Shown here piece after piece: positions 21,667-29,031 of a DNA stretch of 29,031 nt. This DNA is from a virus. Below the pieces are notes generated by a model. It ran no database searches. It was not told the DNA's origin and worked only from the letters and a program-made list of their open reading frames with translations. The position numbers and the translations under genes are program-made. The stretch's first letter is position 1; each line of letters begins with the position of its first letter. Where the stretch lies: the IMG/VR virus record IMGVR_UViG_3300041404_000054, positions 1-29,031 of that record. One strand, given 5' to 3'.

Positions 21667-22663
21667 GGCGAGCCACCCCCTCCACGGCTTGGCACCACAG
21701 ATCGAGCTCCGGACCCGGATCGAGCTCCGCCGCACGCGCTGCGGAAGCCTTCGAAGCCTGCGGGTACACCTTCGGCGAGAACAGGCGCTTCACTGCGGCC
21801 TCCCACGCGTCCAAGTCGTCCCGGTCGGCGAAAACGCCGGCCTCCCCCAGGGATTCCATGAGGCCCGGGGTCGGGTGCGCGACCACGGGAATCCCGGAGC
21901 ACATCGCCTCGACGGCGACTCGCCCGTAGGACTCGTACACCGACGGCGCCAGGAGCACCCGGGTACGCGCGTACACGTCCTTCGCCATGCGGTCCCCCGG
22001 CGTGTGCGGGACGATCTCCACGTTCGGAAGATCCTCACGCACGATCTGAGCCCCGTAACCGCCGATCACGCCAAGGAACTTACGGCGCGGCATACGCTCG
22101 GCGAGCGCGTAGAAGACCTTCGCGCCCTTCTCCTCCGTCAAGTTGACCAGCGTGACCCGATCCCCCGGCGACGCCAGGTAGTCGGCGACCGCAACCGGTG
22201 GGTGCACAGTGATGCCCCACGGCATCGGACGGTCCCCGCGGTTGCGCCGCCACCACGCCTCCGCATCCGCCTTCATCCACGCCGTGTTGTACACCACCAG
22301 CGACGGGGCGCCCTTCACCAGCCACGCCTTCGACTTCTCGAAGGTGTTGTGCAGCAGATGCACCACCGGGATCCGGTTCAACTCACCCAGCACCGACGCG
22401 CGGGCCGTGTTCTCCAGATGCGTCACAATCACCCGCGCACGGCCCTCGCCGCGCATCCACGGCGACGGATCGGCCTTGCCCCGGTACGGGTGCACGCTCA
22501 CGCCATCGATCTCGTACCCGACATCCGCCGACCGAGGATCCGACAGCAGAACATCCACCTCATACCCGCGCACCACCAGCTCGCGCAGCAGGCTGTGAGC
22601 CGCCCACTCCGCACCCGCATTGTGGCCCGGAGGATAGGCGTGCAGCATCGCCAGCACCCGCAA
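21650..22663 (-). CDS. GT-B family glycosyltransferase (GT4-like), first of a pair in the structural operon
   Basis: The 337-residue enzyme shares layout and motifs with the 20024-21040 paralogue: MLHAYPPGHNAGAEW near the N-terminus, THLENTARA, LVNLTEEKG, FLGVIGGYG, and EX7E at E244 and E252 (YESYGRVAVEAMCSG). Key positions align residue for residue with the paralogue, which indicates duplication. The start is a TTG at 22663 with GGAG six bases upstream. It lies between the major capsid and connector genes, downstream of a hairpin. The most likely acceptor is an abundant virion protein such as the capsid or tail tube; a cell-surface or DNA acceptor cannot be excluded. Confidence 0.9.
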   Translation of the reverse strand: MRVLAMLHAYPPGHNAGAEWAAHSLLRELVVRGYEVDVLLSDPRSADVGYEIDGVSVHPYRGKADPSPWMRGEGRARVIVTHLENTARASVLGELNRIPVVHLLHNTFEKSKAWLVKGAPSLVVYNTAWMKADAEAWWRRNRGDRPMPWGITVHPPVAVADYLASPGDRVTLVNLTEEKGAKVFYALAERMPRRKFLGVIGGYGAQIVREDLPNVEIVPHTPGDRMAKDVYARTRVLLAPSVYESYGRVAVEAMCSGIPVVAHPTPGLMESLGEAGVFADRDDLDAWEAAVKRLFSPKVYPQASKASAARAAELDPGPELDLWCQAVEGVARRGSPR

Positions 22664-22682
22664 CAGGAACTCCGATCTACCG

Positions 22683-22717
22683 ACGGCCGACAGCCCCCTG
22701 GGGAGGCCGCCGGCCGT
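22683..22717 (-). terminator. Hairpin after the major capsid gene, probable partial terminator
   Basis: ACGGCCG (22683-22689) and CGGCCGT (22711-22717) are perfect 7-bp arms around a CCCC/GGGG-rich centre. On the minus strand it begins six bases after the capsid stop codon and 20 bases before the glycosyltransferase TTG start. No T tract follows, so it may act as an mRNA 3' stabiliser or an attenuator that lowers glycosyltransferase expression relative to capsid. Confidence 0.45.
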
Positions 22718-22723
22718 ACTCGG

Positions 22724-23671
22724 TCAGGACGCGGCGGTCGTCGCCTGAACCACGCCGAACGGCGAGCGGGTCGCCGAGTTGCTGTTCAGACGCGTCGCCG
22801 GGTTGGCCGTGGCGAACGCCACCCGCATCACGACGCGCATCGCGACGGAGTCCTGCTGCATCAGGTTGAGGATGACCTTGCCGTCGTCGTCGGAGATGAC
22901 GCCCTCGGTGAACAGCTTGAAGCTGATGTCCTGCCGCATGCCGACGATCGCCTTGCGCCAGTCACCCATCAGCAGCTCCGCCTCCGACGTGTCCCAGGCG
23001 CCGTTGGTGAGCTCCGACATCGGGTAGCCGTACAGGGTGCCGCCCGGCGTGCCCTGCAGGTTCGGCTGGTAGATCGGGATGCCGTCCGCCGAACGCAGGC
23101 CGTTCAGCTTCCACGTCAGGCCCGGCCGGGACATGAACCCGTTCACGGCGAACCCGTCCTGCGCGACCTTCTCCGCGACCACGGCGACGTCCTGCGCGAA
23201 GTCGTCGCCGGTACCGGAGATCGTGACGTTGCCCGCCGCGACCGCCGACTGGTACACGGCAGTCGGCCACGTCGACGGCTTGTCGGTGCCGAACAGTGCC
23301 GCACCGTCCAGCTTCGCACCGATCGCCTCCACGAGACGCGGACGCACCTGGTCCCAGATCGGCATCTGCGCGTCGTCGAGGTACGCCTCGGGGATCGGCA
23401 CGATCGACGCGATCTCCTCCACGATCAGGTCGACGTTCTTCCAGTCCTGCGCCGACGTCTGCTTCAGACCGGTGTCACCGCCCACGAAGTAGGCGATCGG
23501 CATCACGTCGAGGACGGGCTGCCGCTGCGTCTTCGTCGACATCGGCACCTGCGCGGCACGCTGCAGCAGCGCGGACGCGGCAGGCATCTCCTGGATGATC
23601 TGAGCCGAAACCGGCTCCGGGACCAGCGGATCGTTGCTGGCGTCCCGAGAGATCAGAGAGTCGTAAGGCAC
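22724..23671 (-). CDS. Major capsid protein (HK97 fold)
   Basis: The 315-residue protein has HK97-family features: an N-terminal arm (about residues 1-45), the P-domain segment LDVMPIAYFVGGDTGLKQTSAQDWKN, EEIASIVPIPEAYLDDAQM, a helix with DQVRPRLVEAIGAKLDGAALFG, and the later ISFKLFTEGVISDDDGKVILNLMQQDSVAMRVVMRVAFATANP typical of the A-domain end. It has no N-terminal delta domain, in agreement with a separate scaffold gene. The GTG at 23671 is preceded by AAAGGAG. It would assemble with scaffold into a procapsid. Confidence 0.93.
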   Translation of the reverse strand: MPYDSLISRDASNDPLVPEPVSAQIIQEMPAASALLQRAAQVPMSTKTQRQPVLDVMPIAYFVGGDTGLKQTSAQDWKNVDLIVEEIASIVPIPEAYLDDAQMPIWDQVRPRLVEAIGAKLDGAALFGTDKPSTWPTAVYQSAVAAGNVTISGTGDDFAQDVAVVAEKVAQDGFAVNGFMSRPGLTWKLNGLRSADGIPIYQPNLQGTPGGTLYGYPMSELTNGAWDTSEAELLMGDWRKAIVGMRQDISFKLFTEGVISDDDGKVILNLMQQDSVAMRVVMRVAFATANPATRLNSNSATRSPFGVVQATTAAS

Positions 23672-23742
23672 GGGGTCTCCTTTCGGAAATGCAGCGACCC
23701 CGGCCCCGTGCGGGTGATTCCGGTGCTGCGGTGAGATTCAGG

Positions 23743-24363
23743 TCAGGGGGTACGGCCGGCCATCCGGCGGATCCACTGGTCGGGGGTCGCCTCCGCGGAT
23801 CCGGAGGCGGTGGCCGCGCCCGGTGTCAGCGACTCGACGGGCCGGTGTTGCGTGGCGGCAGGGGGAGGCGCTGTGGCCTTGAGGCGCTCGGCGAGCGCCT
23901 CGGCTCGCGCGTTGATCTCCTCGTCACTGCCTGAGCCGAGAAGGTCGATCAGGTCCGGCGGGATGTTGTGCGTGGCCGCGGCCATGAGGCGGGCGTTCGT
24001 CGACTGCAGATCTGCGAGCTTCTGCTCGACGCTCTGCGCTCGTTCGTTGGCCCGCTGGAGCTCGGACTTTTGCGTGTCCTCGAACTCGGCGTACTTCTGG
24101 GCCGCCTGCCGCAGATGGTCGATCTCGTCCTTCGACTTGAAGCCGAGTGCGGACAGGTGCTGCCGCTCATGCTGCCTGGACAGTGACTTCCACTTCGCCG
24201 CCTCGGCCTCCCAGTCCGTGACCTCCGGCTTCGACTCCGACGCGGCTGGCTGCTGCGGGAGCTGGGTCGGGGTCTGGGCGGGGATCTGGCCCGCGGCGAC
24301 GGCTTCGGCGGGGGTCGGGACTGCCTGCGTGCCGCCGGCGGTCTCCGAAGTGTTCTCGGCCAT
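23743..24363 (-). CDS. Scaffolding protein
   Basis: The 206-residue acidic protein has a Pro/Ala/Gln-rich disordered N-terminus (about residues 1-45), a long coiled-coil helix (about 48-140, with WEAEAAKWKSLSRQHERQHL and DTQKSELQRANERAQSVEQKLADLQ), a helix near 135-165 and a disordered C-terminus that ends in QWIRRMAGR, the probable capsid-binding tail. It is directly upstream of the capsid gene. It should guide capsid shell assembly and then be lost. No protease motif is visible in it. Confidence 0.85.
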   Translation of the reverse strand: MAENTSETAGGTQAVPTPAEAVAAGQIPAQTPTQLPQQPAASESKPEVTDWEAEAAKWKSLSRQHERQHLSALGFKSKDEIDHLRQAAQKYAEFEDTQKSELQRANERAQSVEQKLADLQSTNARLMAAATHNIPPDLIDLLGSGSDEEINARAEALAERLKATAPPPAATQHRPVESLTPGAATASGSAEATPDQWIRRMAGRTP

Positions 24364-24491
24364 TGATGGGCTCCCGTGTCGGGTGCGCCGCCATGTCGGC
24401 AGACGCGGGGGTGGTCATGCGGAAGGCGCCGGCCATGTCGGCGGGCGCCTCGGTGGAGCTGAACGGGCCCGAAGGGGCACCGATTCGGGAG
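24364..24491 (-). promoter_or_regulatory. 128-base leader before the scaffold and capsid genes
   Basis: This is the longest gap in the head module. It contains an 11-bp direct repeat GCCATGTCGGC at 24390-24400 and 24432-24442 (42 bases apart) and a GGCGCC/GGCGCC inverted pair around 24425-24449. No clear promoter hexamers are seen. A short overlapping frame starting at 24514 reads through the repeats, but a ribosome site is lacking. Confidence 0.35.
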
Positions 24492-25271
24492 TCAGGGACG
24501 CTCAGGTGCCGCATAGGCGGCGCGCCCTTCCGACTCCCACCAGCGGCGGAACGCGTTCACGGCGTGCGTACCGCCGCGGCCTCGCGTTGCTGCCAGCCAG
24601 TCGTCATAGAGCTTCTCGGCGATGCCGATGAAGGGTTCGTCGTTCGTGAACGCCGGCCACGCCTGGCAAGAGCAATGGTCGTGATAGCGATTGCCGCCCT
24701 GCCGCGGATCTCCTGCCGTCTTCGCCGACTTGTAGACCGGCCCGCGGGAAGCGAGCATCGCGCACCACGCGCAAGGGTCGCTGTCGGTGACCCGCGCCCA
24801 ACCCGTCGCCCGCTCGTCGGCGTCGATGGACTCCTTCATCACCGACCGGCCGCCCTCAAGCGCGAGATACTGCGTGGAGCCCACCATCCGCACCGCAGCG
24901 GCATCCATCGCCTGCTGAGGACTCTTGCCAGCAGCGATCGCCTTCTTGAACTCCACCGGCCCCGTCACATCCAGAGCCGATTCCAAGCGCTTGATCGCCA
25001 GCGGAAGCGGGCCCGAAGGCTCGAAACCGTCAGCACCCACACCTGCCTCAGCGCGGGCCTCCCGGTACGCCGCCTGCGCCAACACCGAAGACTGCGCACG
25101 AGCCTGCTGCACGATCGGCATCAGAGCAGACCGCACGGCCGGCCACGACGCATCCACCTTCGCCGGGTTCATCAGCTCACGCCACACACGGAGCACCTGC
25201 TGAGCCATCTGTGCAGCCAGAAGCGCCTGCACCCGGCGGAACCGCTGCGCAGGCTGCGGCCGGACGGCCAC
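24492..25271 (-). CDS. MuF-like minor capsid protein
   Basis: The 259-residue protein has a helical N-terminal half and a C-terminal metal-binding-like domain with DPCAWCAMLASRGPVY (two Cys three residues apart) and YHDHCSCQAW (His and Cys ligands), the pattern of MuF/VG15-type proteins of actinophages. MuF-like proteins enter the capsid, some with enzymatic domains; this one is the minimal form without a toxin extension. The GTG at 25271 lies two bases after the portal stop codon. The ribosome site is weak (GGCGGCGTGAG), so coupling to portal translation is likely. Confidence 0.8.
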   Translation of the reverse strand: MAVRPQPAQRFRRVQALLAAQMAQQVLRVWRELMNPAKVDASWPAVRSALMPIVQQARAQSSVLAQAAYREARAEAGVGADGFEPSGPLPLAIKRLESALDVTGPVEFKKAIAAGKSPQQAMDAAAVRMVGSTQYLALEGGRSVMKESIDADERATGWARVTDSDPCAWCAMLASRGPVYKSAKTAGDPRQGGNRYHDHCSCQAWPAFTNDEPFIGIAEKLYDDWLAATRGRGGTHAVNAFRRWWESEGRAAYAAPERP

Positions 25272-25272
25272 C

Positions 25273-26667
25273 TCACGCCGCCACAGGCGACTCGGACGGC
25301 AACTGAGCGTCGGGCGGAGGCTGCATCTGCTTCTCGATGATGCCGTTCAGCCGGTTCATGGCGTCACCTTCAGACGCCGCCGTCTTCCAACGCTCCACAT
25401 CAGTCTGTGTGACGCCGGGGATCTTCTCCCACAGTTCCTGTGGCGGAACCCCGAGCATCGTCACCAGCTTGCCCAGCGCGTCCACCGTCTGCGCCAGCGA
25501 ACGAGCCGACGTGTCCCGCCACACGACCTGCGCTGCGGTGTCTTCCCAAGCGACCGTATCCCCAGAAGCCAGACCGACCAGGCGCAGCATCTGCTCATGC
25601 CCCTCGCCGCACAGCGACTCACGCTCGTCCGTCTTGCGATCCAGGCCGTCGCGCGCCGCGGCCAGGGCCTCGGCGGAGAGGTTCACCATCTGGCCGAGCA
25701 GATGGTAGGGGGGAACCTGCGACAGAGTGGCGACGTGCCGAATCGTCGACTCCCTCGAATCCAAGTAGCCCTTCAGATCCGTGGCGCCGAACTCGCCGAA
25801 CTTCGTATCCACGTCCTCGGCGACGAACAGGCCGTCGACGCGGGACCGGAACGGCTCCATCGCATTGCCCTGCTCGTCCAGCGGAGGCGCCATGCCGGTC
25901 ACCCAGCGCTGACGGAACGCCGCATACTGTTGCGCCATCAGCAGGTTGAACGTGGTCATGTTCAACTGGTCCTGCGTGTCGATCAGCGGCTCAACCTCGC
26001 CGACCACGCCATCGCCGTCGAGATCCGCGGTGTTGACGTACCGCACCACCGGGCACACCCCGAGGTTGTGACTCATCACCCACCGGTCGCCGTCCGGCGC
26101 CAACTGTGAGCCGTCCGCAGCCCCCACCAGCGTGTACCGGGCCCGATCGTCATACACCCGCACCACACGCCGCTGCCCCTTCGCGGTGTTCTCCAGCCGG
26201 TCCTCGACCGCGAAGATCGGCCACTCGTCGTTCACCGGATCCGCGTACAGGGCCGTCATGCGCCGCGGCGAGAACGGCGTGATCACGGGGACCGGCTTCC
26301 CTGGCATCACCACCGCATACGCAGCCCCGTAAGTGAGAACCGACCGGTGGATGCCGTGCTGCCGAGCATCCATCCGATTCGCCTGCCACACCGTCCACGG
26401 CGCCGCGTTCTCGTCGCCGCCCGCCGGACGGTAGCCGTCCACGTACATGTTCTGCGCCACCACAGTGACCACCAGCGGCAGGATGTTCACCCGGGCCCGC
26501 TCGATCAGCCACCGGTACTCCGCCCGCGCTCCTCTCGGCACGTAGACGCTGTCGTGCTTGCCGCACATGTATCGCTGAATCTTGTTCAGACGCTCCTGCT
26601 CCGAATCCCGCAGCTTCAGCAGGCGCCGCGCCATCGACACCGCCGCATCCTCACCCATCACCGCCAC
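25273..26667 (-). CDS. Portal protein (SPP1 gp6-like)
   Basis: The 464-residue protein forms the dodecameric DNA channel. Markers are an N-terminal helical part (DAAVSMARRLLKLRDSEQERLNKI), the wing region VNILPLVVTVVAQNMYVDGYRP, a beta segment, the stem-type LIDTQDQLNMTTFNLLMAQQYAAFRQRW, and a crown-side segment VPPYHLLGQMVNLSAEALAAARDGLDRK. It follows the large terminase. The GTG at 26667 is followed by an ATG three codons later that could also start translation, and GGGAGGT lies upstream. Confidence 0.93.
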   Translation of the reverse strand: MAVMGEDAAVSMARRLLKLRDSEQERLNKIQRYMCGKHDSVYVPRGARAEYRWLIERARVNILPLVVTVVAQNMYVDGYRPAGGDENAAPWTVWQANRMDARQHGIHRSVLTYGAAYAVVMPGKPVPVITPFSPRRMTALYADPVNDEWPIFAVEDRLENTAKGQRRVVRVYDDRARYTLVGAADGSQLAPDGDRWVMSHNLGVCPVVRYVNTADLDGDGVVGEVEPLIDTQDQLNMTTFNLLMAQQYAAFRQRWVTGMAPPLDEQGNAMEPFRSRVDGLFVAEDVDTKFGEFGATDLKGYLDSRESTIRHVATLSQVPPYHLLGQMVNLSAEALAAARDGLDRKTDERESLCGEGHEQMLRLVGLASGDTVAWEDTAAQVVWRDTSARSLAQTVDALGKLVTMLGVPPQELWEKIPGVTQTDVERWKTAASEGDAMNRLNGIIEKQMQPPPDAQLPSESPVAA

Positions 26668-26682
26668 GCGCCGCCCACCTCC

Positions 26683-28332
26683 CTACGCAAACCCGTGAAC
26701 CCGACCCGTGCGCTTCCGCTTCTTCTGCCGCTTGGCCCACTCCGGGGAGGCGAGCAACGCCCGCCGCGCCATGTCCGCCAACTGCATGCCCGCAAAGCCG
26801 TCGACCTTCTTCGGCGACTCCCGCGACTCCTTGCCGAACGAAACGCCCCACCTGTTCGGCCGCCGCCGAGCATTCCCCACATGCCGCGTCAGCACGGGAT
26901 CGCCGGTGTGGAGGATCTTGCGGTCGATGATCGCCTGTACCAGGGCCTCGGTCGCCTTCGTCAACTCCTGCTGGTGGCCACGCATGTCGTAGCCGATCGC
27001 CGACCTGACGGATGCCTTCACCAGCAGCTCATCCCGGTACGTCTCGCCCCACTCGTCGATGTACGACTCCCACAGCTTGACGTCCGCGAAGAACGCCCGA
27101 ACCTGGTAGCGGCCGAACGCGTGCGCTACCAGGTCAGACACCTGCTTACGGTCGACTTCCCAGTTCTTCCCCAGCGGCCCTTCCGGGCGCTCCCAGATCC
27201 CGAGCGGCTGCACAAGCCGGTCCGAGACACGCATTGCCAGCAGCACGGTCGCGTCATCGGTCTTTCCGCCGTCGAAGCCGAGCGCGATCTCGTCACCGTC
27301 CCGCAGGCGTTCCTCCGAAACGCACTTCGCCCACTCGCCCGGATCCAGCAACGCGTCCTCTGCCGCAACCGGCTGGTTCAGCCAGTACCGGCGCGAATCC
27401 GAAGGCGCCGACTGCGGATCCCAGATCTCCGCGATGATGCCGTCCAGATCCATCCAGGCAGAGGCCGGCCCGTAAGCCTCCTTGAGGCCTGCCAGTAGAG
27501 CTTCACGGTCGGCGAGGTCGACACCGTCGGCGGCCTGCCGGTGATCGAACAGCAGCCCCGCTGCGTCCGCGTCGCGCACCCGGCCTTCCTTGATGGCCTT
27601 GAAGTAGGTGTGCGTGGCCTCCGCAACCGAATCCTGGCCCGGCTCGTACATCGTCGACGTCTCAAGACACCACGGCTCGGCTTCCTTACGCTTCCGCAGG
27701 TTCCGGCGCACCGTGCCATGCATTCGCCGCAGCTCCGGCAGCACGTACAGATGCGTCTCGTCGAAGACCGCGAAAGTCTCCTTGCCACCGTCCTTCGCCG
27801 CGGAAGAAGCCGTCGACGGGGTGATCTCGCCGCGCTGGTGGTGCAGGATGATCCGGCTCGAAGACTGAGCCGACTTGCCGATATCGACGCCCGGGAAGTC
27901 GTCGCCATGATGCTCGATCAGGTACTCAAGCATCGTGGAGACGTTGTCGTAGGTGTTGCCGGACTGGCCTTCCTCCGTAGCCAGGCAGCGGATGAACGGC
28001 GACTTCACCGGTCGGCCGACCGGCTCCCCGTTCGCATCCCAGCCGTCGAAGCGAACCGGGAACAGCGCCTCCGCGCACACCAGCATCCCGGCGATCTCAG
28101 ACTTCGCCCGCCCCTTCGCCCGCGACAGGAACGCCCTCCGGTACACACGGCGGCCCGTCTCCGGATCCAGCCGGTAGGCCTTCACGATGAACGCGTAGAA
28201 CTCATCGTCCAGTTCGATCGGCTCGCCGACAACGTCGCCAGGACCGTGGCAGAGGAACTCCTCGATGTGCTCCACGATGAGGTGCCCGAGAGAAGGGAAC
28301 TCGCCGTCGTACTGGGGTCCGCGCCACGGCAT
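26683..28332 (-). CDS. terL: Large terminase subunit (ATPase and nuclease)
   Basis: The 549-residue packaging motor has a Walker A-like loop (RAKGRAKS, residues 71-78), Walker B FAVFDETH (187-194, D191 and E192), a coupling region (TSTMYEPGQDS) and a C-terminal RNase H-like nuclease with D353 in LGFDGGKTDD and a later KKVDGFAGMQLADMARRALL segment. The basic C-terminus (KRQKKRKRTGR) may contact DNA or portal. The ATG at 28332 is five bases after an AGGGGGT overlapping the stop of the small subunit. The enzyme cuts the concatemer and pumps DNA through the portal. Confidence 0.96.
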   Translation of the reverse strand: MPWRGPQYDGEFPSLGHLIVEHIEEFLCHGPGDVVGEPIELDDEFYAFIVKAYRLDPETGRRVYRRAFLSRAKGRAKSEIAGMLVCAEALFPVRFDGWDANGEPVGRPVKSPFIRCLATEEGQSGNTYDNVSTMLEYLIEHHGDDFPGVDIGKSAQSSSRIILHHQRGEITPSTASSAAKDGGKETFAVFDETHLYVLPELRRMHGTVRRNLRKRKEAEPWCLETSTMYEPGQDSVAEATHTYFKAIKEGRVRDADAAGLLFDHRQAADGVDLADREALLAGLKEAYGPASAWMDLDGIIAEIWDPQSAPSDSRRYWLNQPVAAEDALLDPGEWAKCVSEERLRDGDEIALGFDGGKTDDATVLLAMRVSDRLVQPLGIWERPEGPLGKNWEVDRKQVSDLVAHAFGRYQVRAFFADVKLWESYIDEWGETYRDELLVKASVRSAIGYDMRGHQQELTKATEALVQAIIDRKILHTGDPVLTRHVGNARRRPNRWGVSFGKESRESPKKVDGFAGMQLADMARRALLASPEWAKRQKKRKRTGRVHGFA

Positions 28333-28340
28333 GGCACCCC

Positions 28341-28799
28341 CTACACGGCATCCTCCGAAACGATCCGCAGGTTCTTTCGCCGGTCCGACGTAGACCGCGG
28401 CGTCTCAGGCGGAGCCGACCGATCCGCCGGAGTCTCGATCTTCAGCTTCAACCTCATCCGGTCTTCCGGCGTCGCCCCGTACTTCGCAGCCCGCAGCCGA
28501 ACCTCAGACGCGAATTCCCACCGCCCTCGGCTCCACATGATGGCGTGCAGAAGGGCCGTGTCCAGGAGAAAGTCCCAGTCGGTGTCGATGAAGGTCTGAG
28601 CTTGAGGGGAGCGCCGCCAGGTGTCCCACCACTGCCTCGTGCGCGGGTGCCAGTCCTCACCGTCCGGCAGGACCCCCTCAGGCAGCGGCGGCCCGCGCAG
28701 CTCGCCGTCGTCCTCGACGCTCCGCATCTCGGCATCGCGCGCCTTGGAGTCGCGTGCCCGCGACCGTGTCGCCTTGGGTGCCATCCCCCGTCCGGCCAT
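28341..28799 (-). CDS. terS: Small terminase subunit
   Basis: The 152-residue protein has a basic, disordered N-terminus (MAPKATRSRARDSKARD) and a helical domain (WHPRTRQWWDTWRRSPQAQTF, DWDFLLDTALLHAIMWS, WEFASEVRLRAAKYGATPEDRMRLKLKI) typical of actinophage small terminases that recognise packaging sites. The ATG at 28799 is chosen for the GGAGGG nine bases upstream; the longer frame would read back through the HNH gene. Its N-terminus overlaps the 3' part of the HNH frame by 122 bases. Confidence 0.88.
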   Translation of the reverse strand: MAGRGMAPKATRSRARDSKARDAEMRSVEDDGELRGPPLPEGVLPDGEDWHPRTRQWWDTWRRSPQAQTFIDTDWDFLLDTALLHAIMWSRGRWEFASEVRLRAAKYGATPEDRMRLKLKIETPADRSAPPETPRSTSDRRKNLRIVSEDAV

Positions 28800-29031
28800 G
28801 TCGAGCGCCCTCCCTCCGATGGCGCCACACCGAGAGGGGCGTAGCGTTCTTCGACAGGTTGCAGTCCTGACAGGCAGGCAGCAGGTTTCCGATTGAGTGA
28901 CGGCCACCGCGGGCGATCGGAACTACGTGGTCAAGGTGAAGGCTCCCCGGCTTGATGCCGCAGTAGGCGCAGCGTCCGCCGTATCGGTGGATCAGGCGGC
29001 GTACATCGCGAGACGTCACGACCAGGCCAGC
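28678..29031 (-). CDS. HNH endonuclease, 5' end outside the window
   Basis: The domain reads GGRCAYCG, HLDHVVPIARGG, IGNLLPACQDCN: zinc cysteines C17, C20, C50 and C53, catalytic-type D30/H31 and N45 (numbering from a GTG at 29019). The frame stays open to the window end, so the true start is probably further upstream. HNH proteins beside the terminase assist packaging or cos cleavage in many long-tailed phages. After about residue 73 the frame runs 122 bases into the small terminase gene, where the Arg/Gly/Ala-rich tail looks like an out-of-frame shadow rather than a selected sequence. Confidence 0.85.
   Translation of the reverse strand, partial: AGLVVTSRDVRRLIHRYGGRCAYCGIKPGSLHLDHVVPIARGGRHSIGNLLPACQDCNLSKNATPLSVWRHRREGARHGRTGDGTQGDTVAGTRLQGARCRDAERRGRRRAARAAAA

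Noticed and set aside
1-29031. tRNA or rRNA genes
   Set aside because: No cloverleaf or conserved T-loop pattern was noticed by eye in the few non-coding stretches. A covariance-model scan would be decisive.

Overview
The window looks like the late (structural and lysis) half plus the integration module of a temperate, long-tailed (siphovirus) phage or prophage of a high-GC actinobacterium, most likely Streptomyces. The grounds are high GC with strong third-position GC, GTG starts with AGGAGG-type ribosome sites, a DUF4429-like protein typical of actinobacteria, and leaderless-type promoters (TAnnnT six bases before the start codon). No host gene, tRNA, rRNA or CRISPR array is visible, so an induced phage genome and an integrated prophage cannot be told apart from this window.

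Layout. Nearly everything is on the minus strand, so it reads from right to left. From 29031 downward: HNH endonuclease (5' end outside the window), small and large terminase, portal, MuF-like minor capsid protein, scaffold, major capsid protein, a GT-B glycosyltransferase, head-tail connector, a second paralogous glycosyltransferase, head-tail stopper, then a lone plus-strand DUF4429-like gene (19370-19696). The operon then resumes with an HK97-gp10-like protein, tail terminator, major tail protein, two tail-assembly chaperone frames joined by a predicted -1 frameshift at 17487-17493, a 1635-residue tape measure with an NlpC/P60-type peptidase domain, five tail-tip or fibre genes and one further probable tip gene. 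The lysis cassette follows: amidase endolysin, holin-like protein, two more membrane proteins, a proline-rich protein and a 33-residue acidic peptide. A hairpin terminator at 3994-4036 closes this operon.

Left end. A plus-strand gene of unknown function (3397-3870) is divergent from a minus-strand operon at 2445-3305 (cysteine-rich protein), 1300-2448 (tyrosine integrase with a zinc-knuckle-like insert), 659-1303 (unknown) and 31-522 (unknown). The divergent gap carries two leaderless-type promoters and a perfect 10-bp inverted repeat over the integrase-operon promoter, which is a likely operator.

Most notable. (1) Two paralogous glycosyltransferases interleaved with and overlapping the head-tail connector genes, suggesting virion glycosylation. 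(2) An opposite-strand DUF4429-like gene inside the tail operon. (3) The inverted-repeat operator over the integration operon. (4) A hairpin that encloses the ribosome site of the tape measure gene. (5) Four tandem 45-residue tryptophan-rich repeats in the tape measure. (6) Hairpins directly after the major capsid and major tail genes that may set gene dosage.
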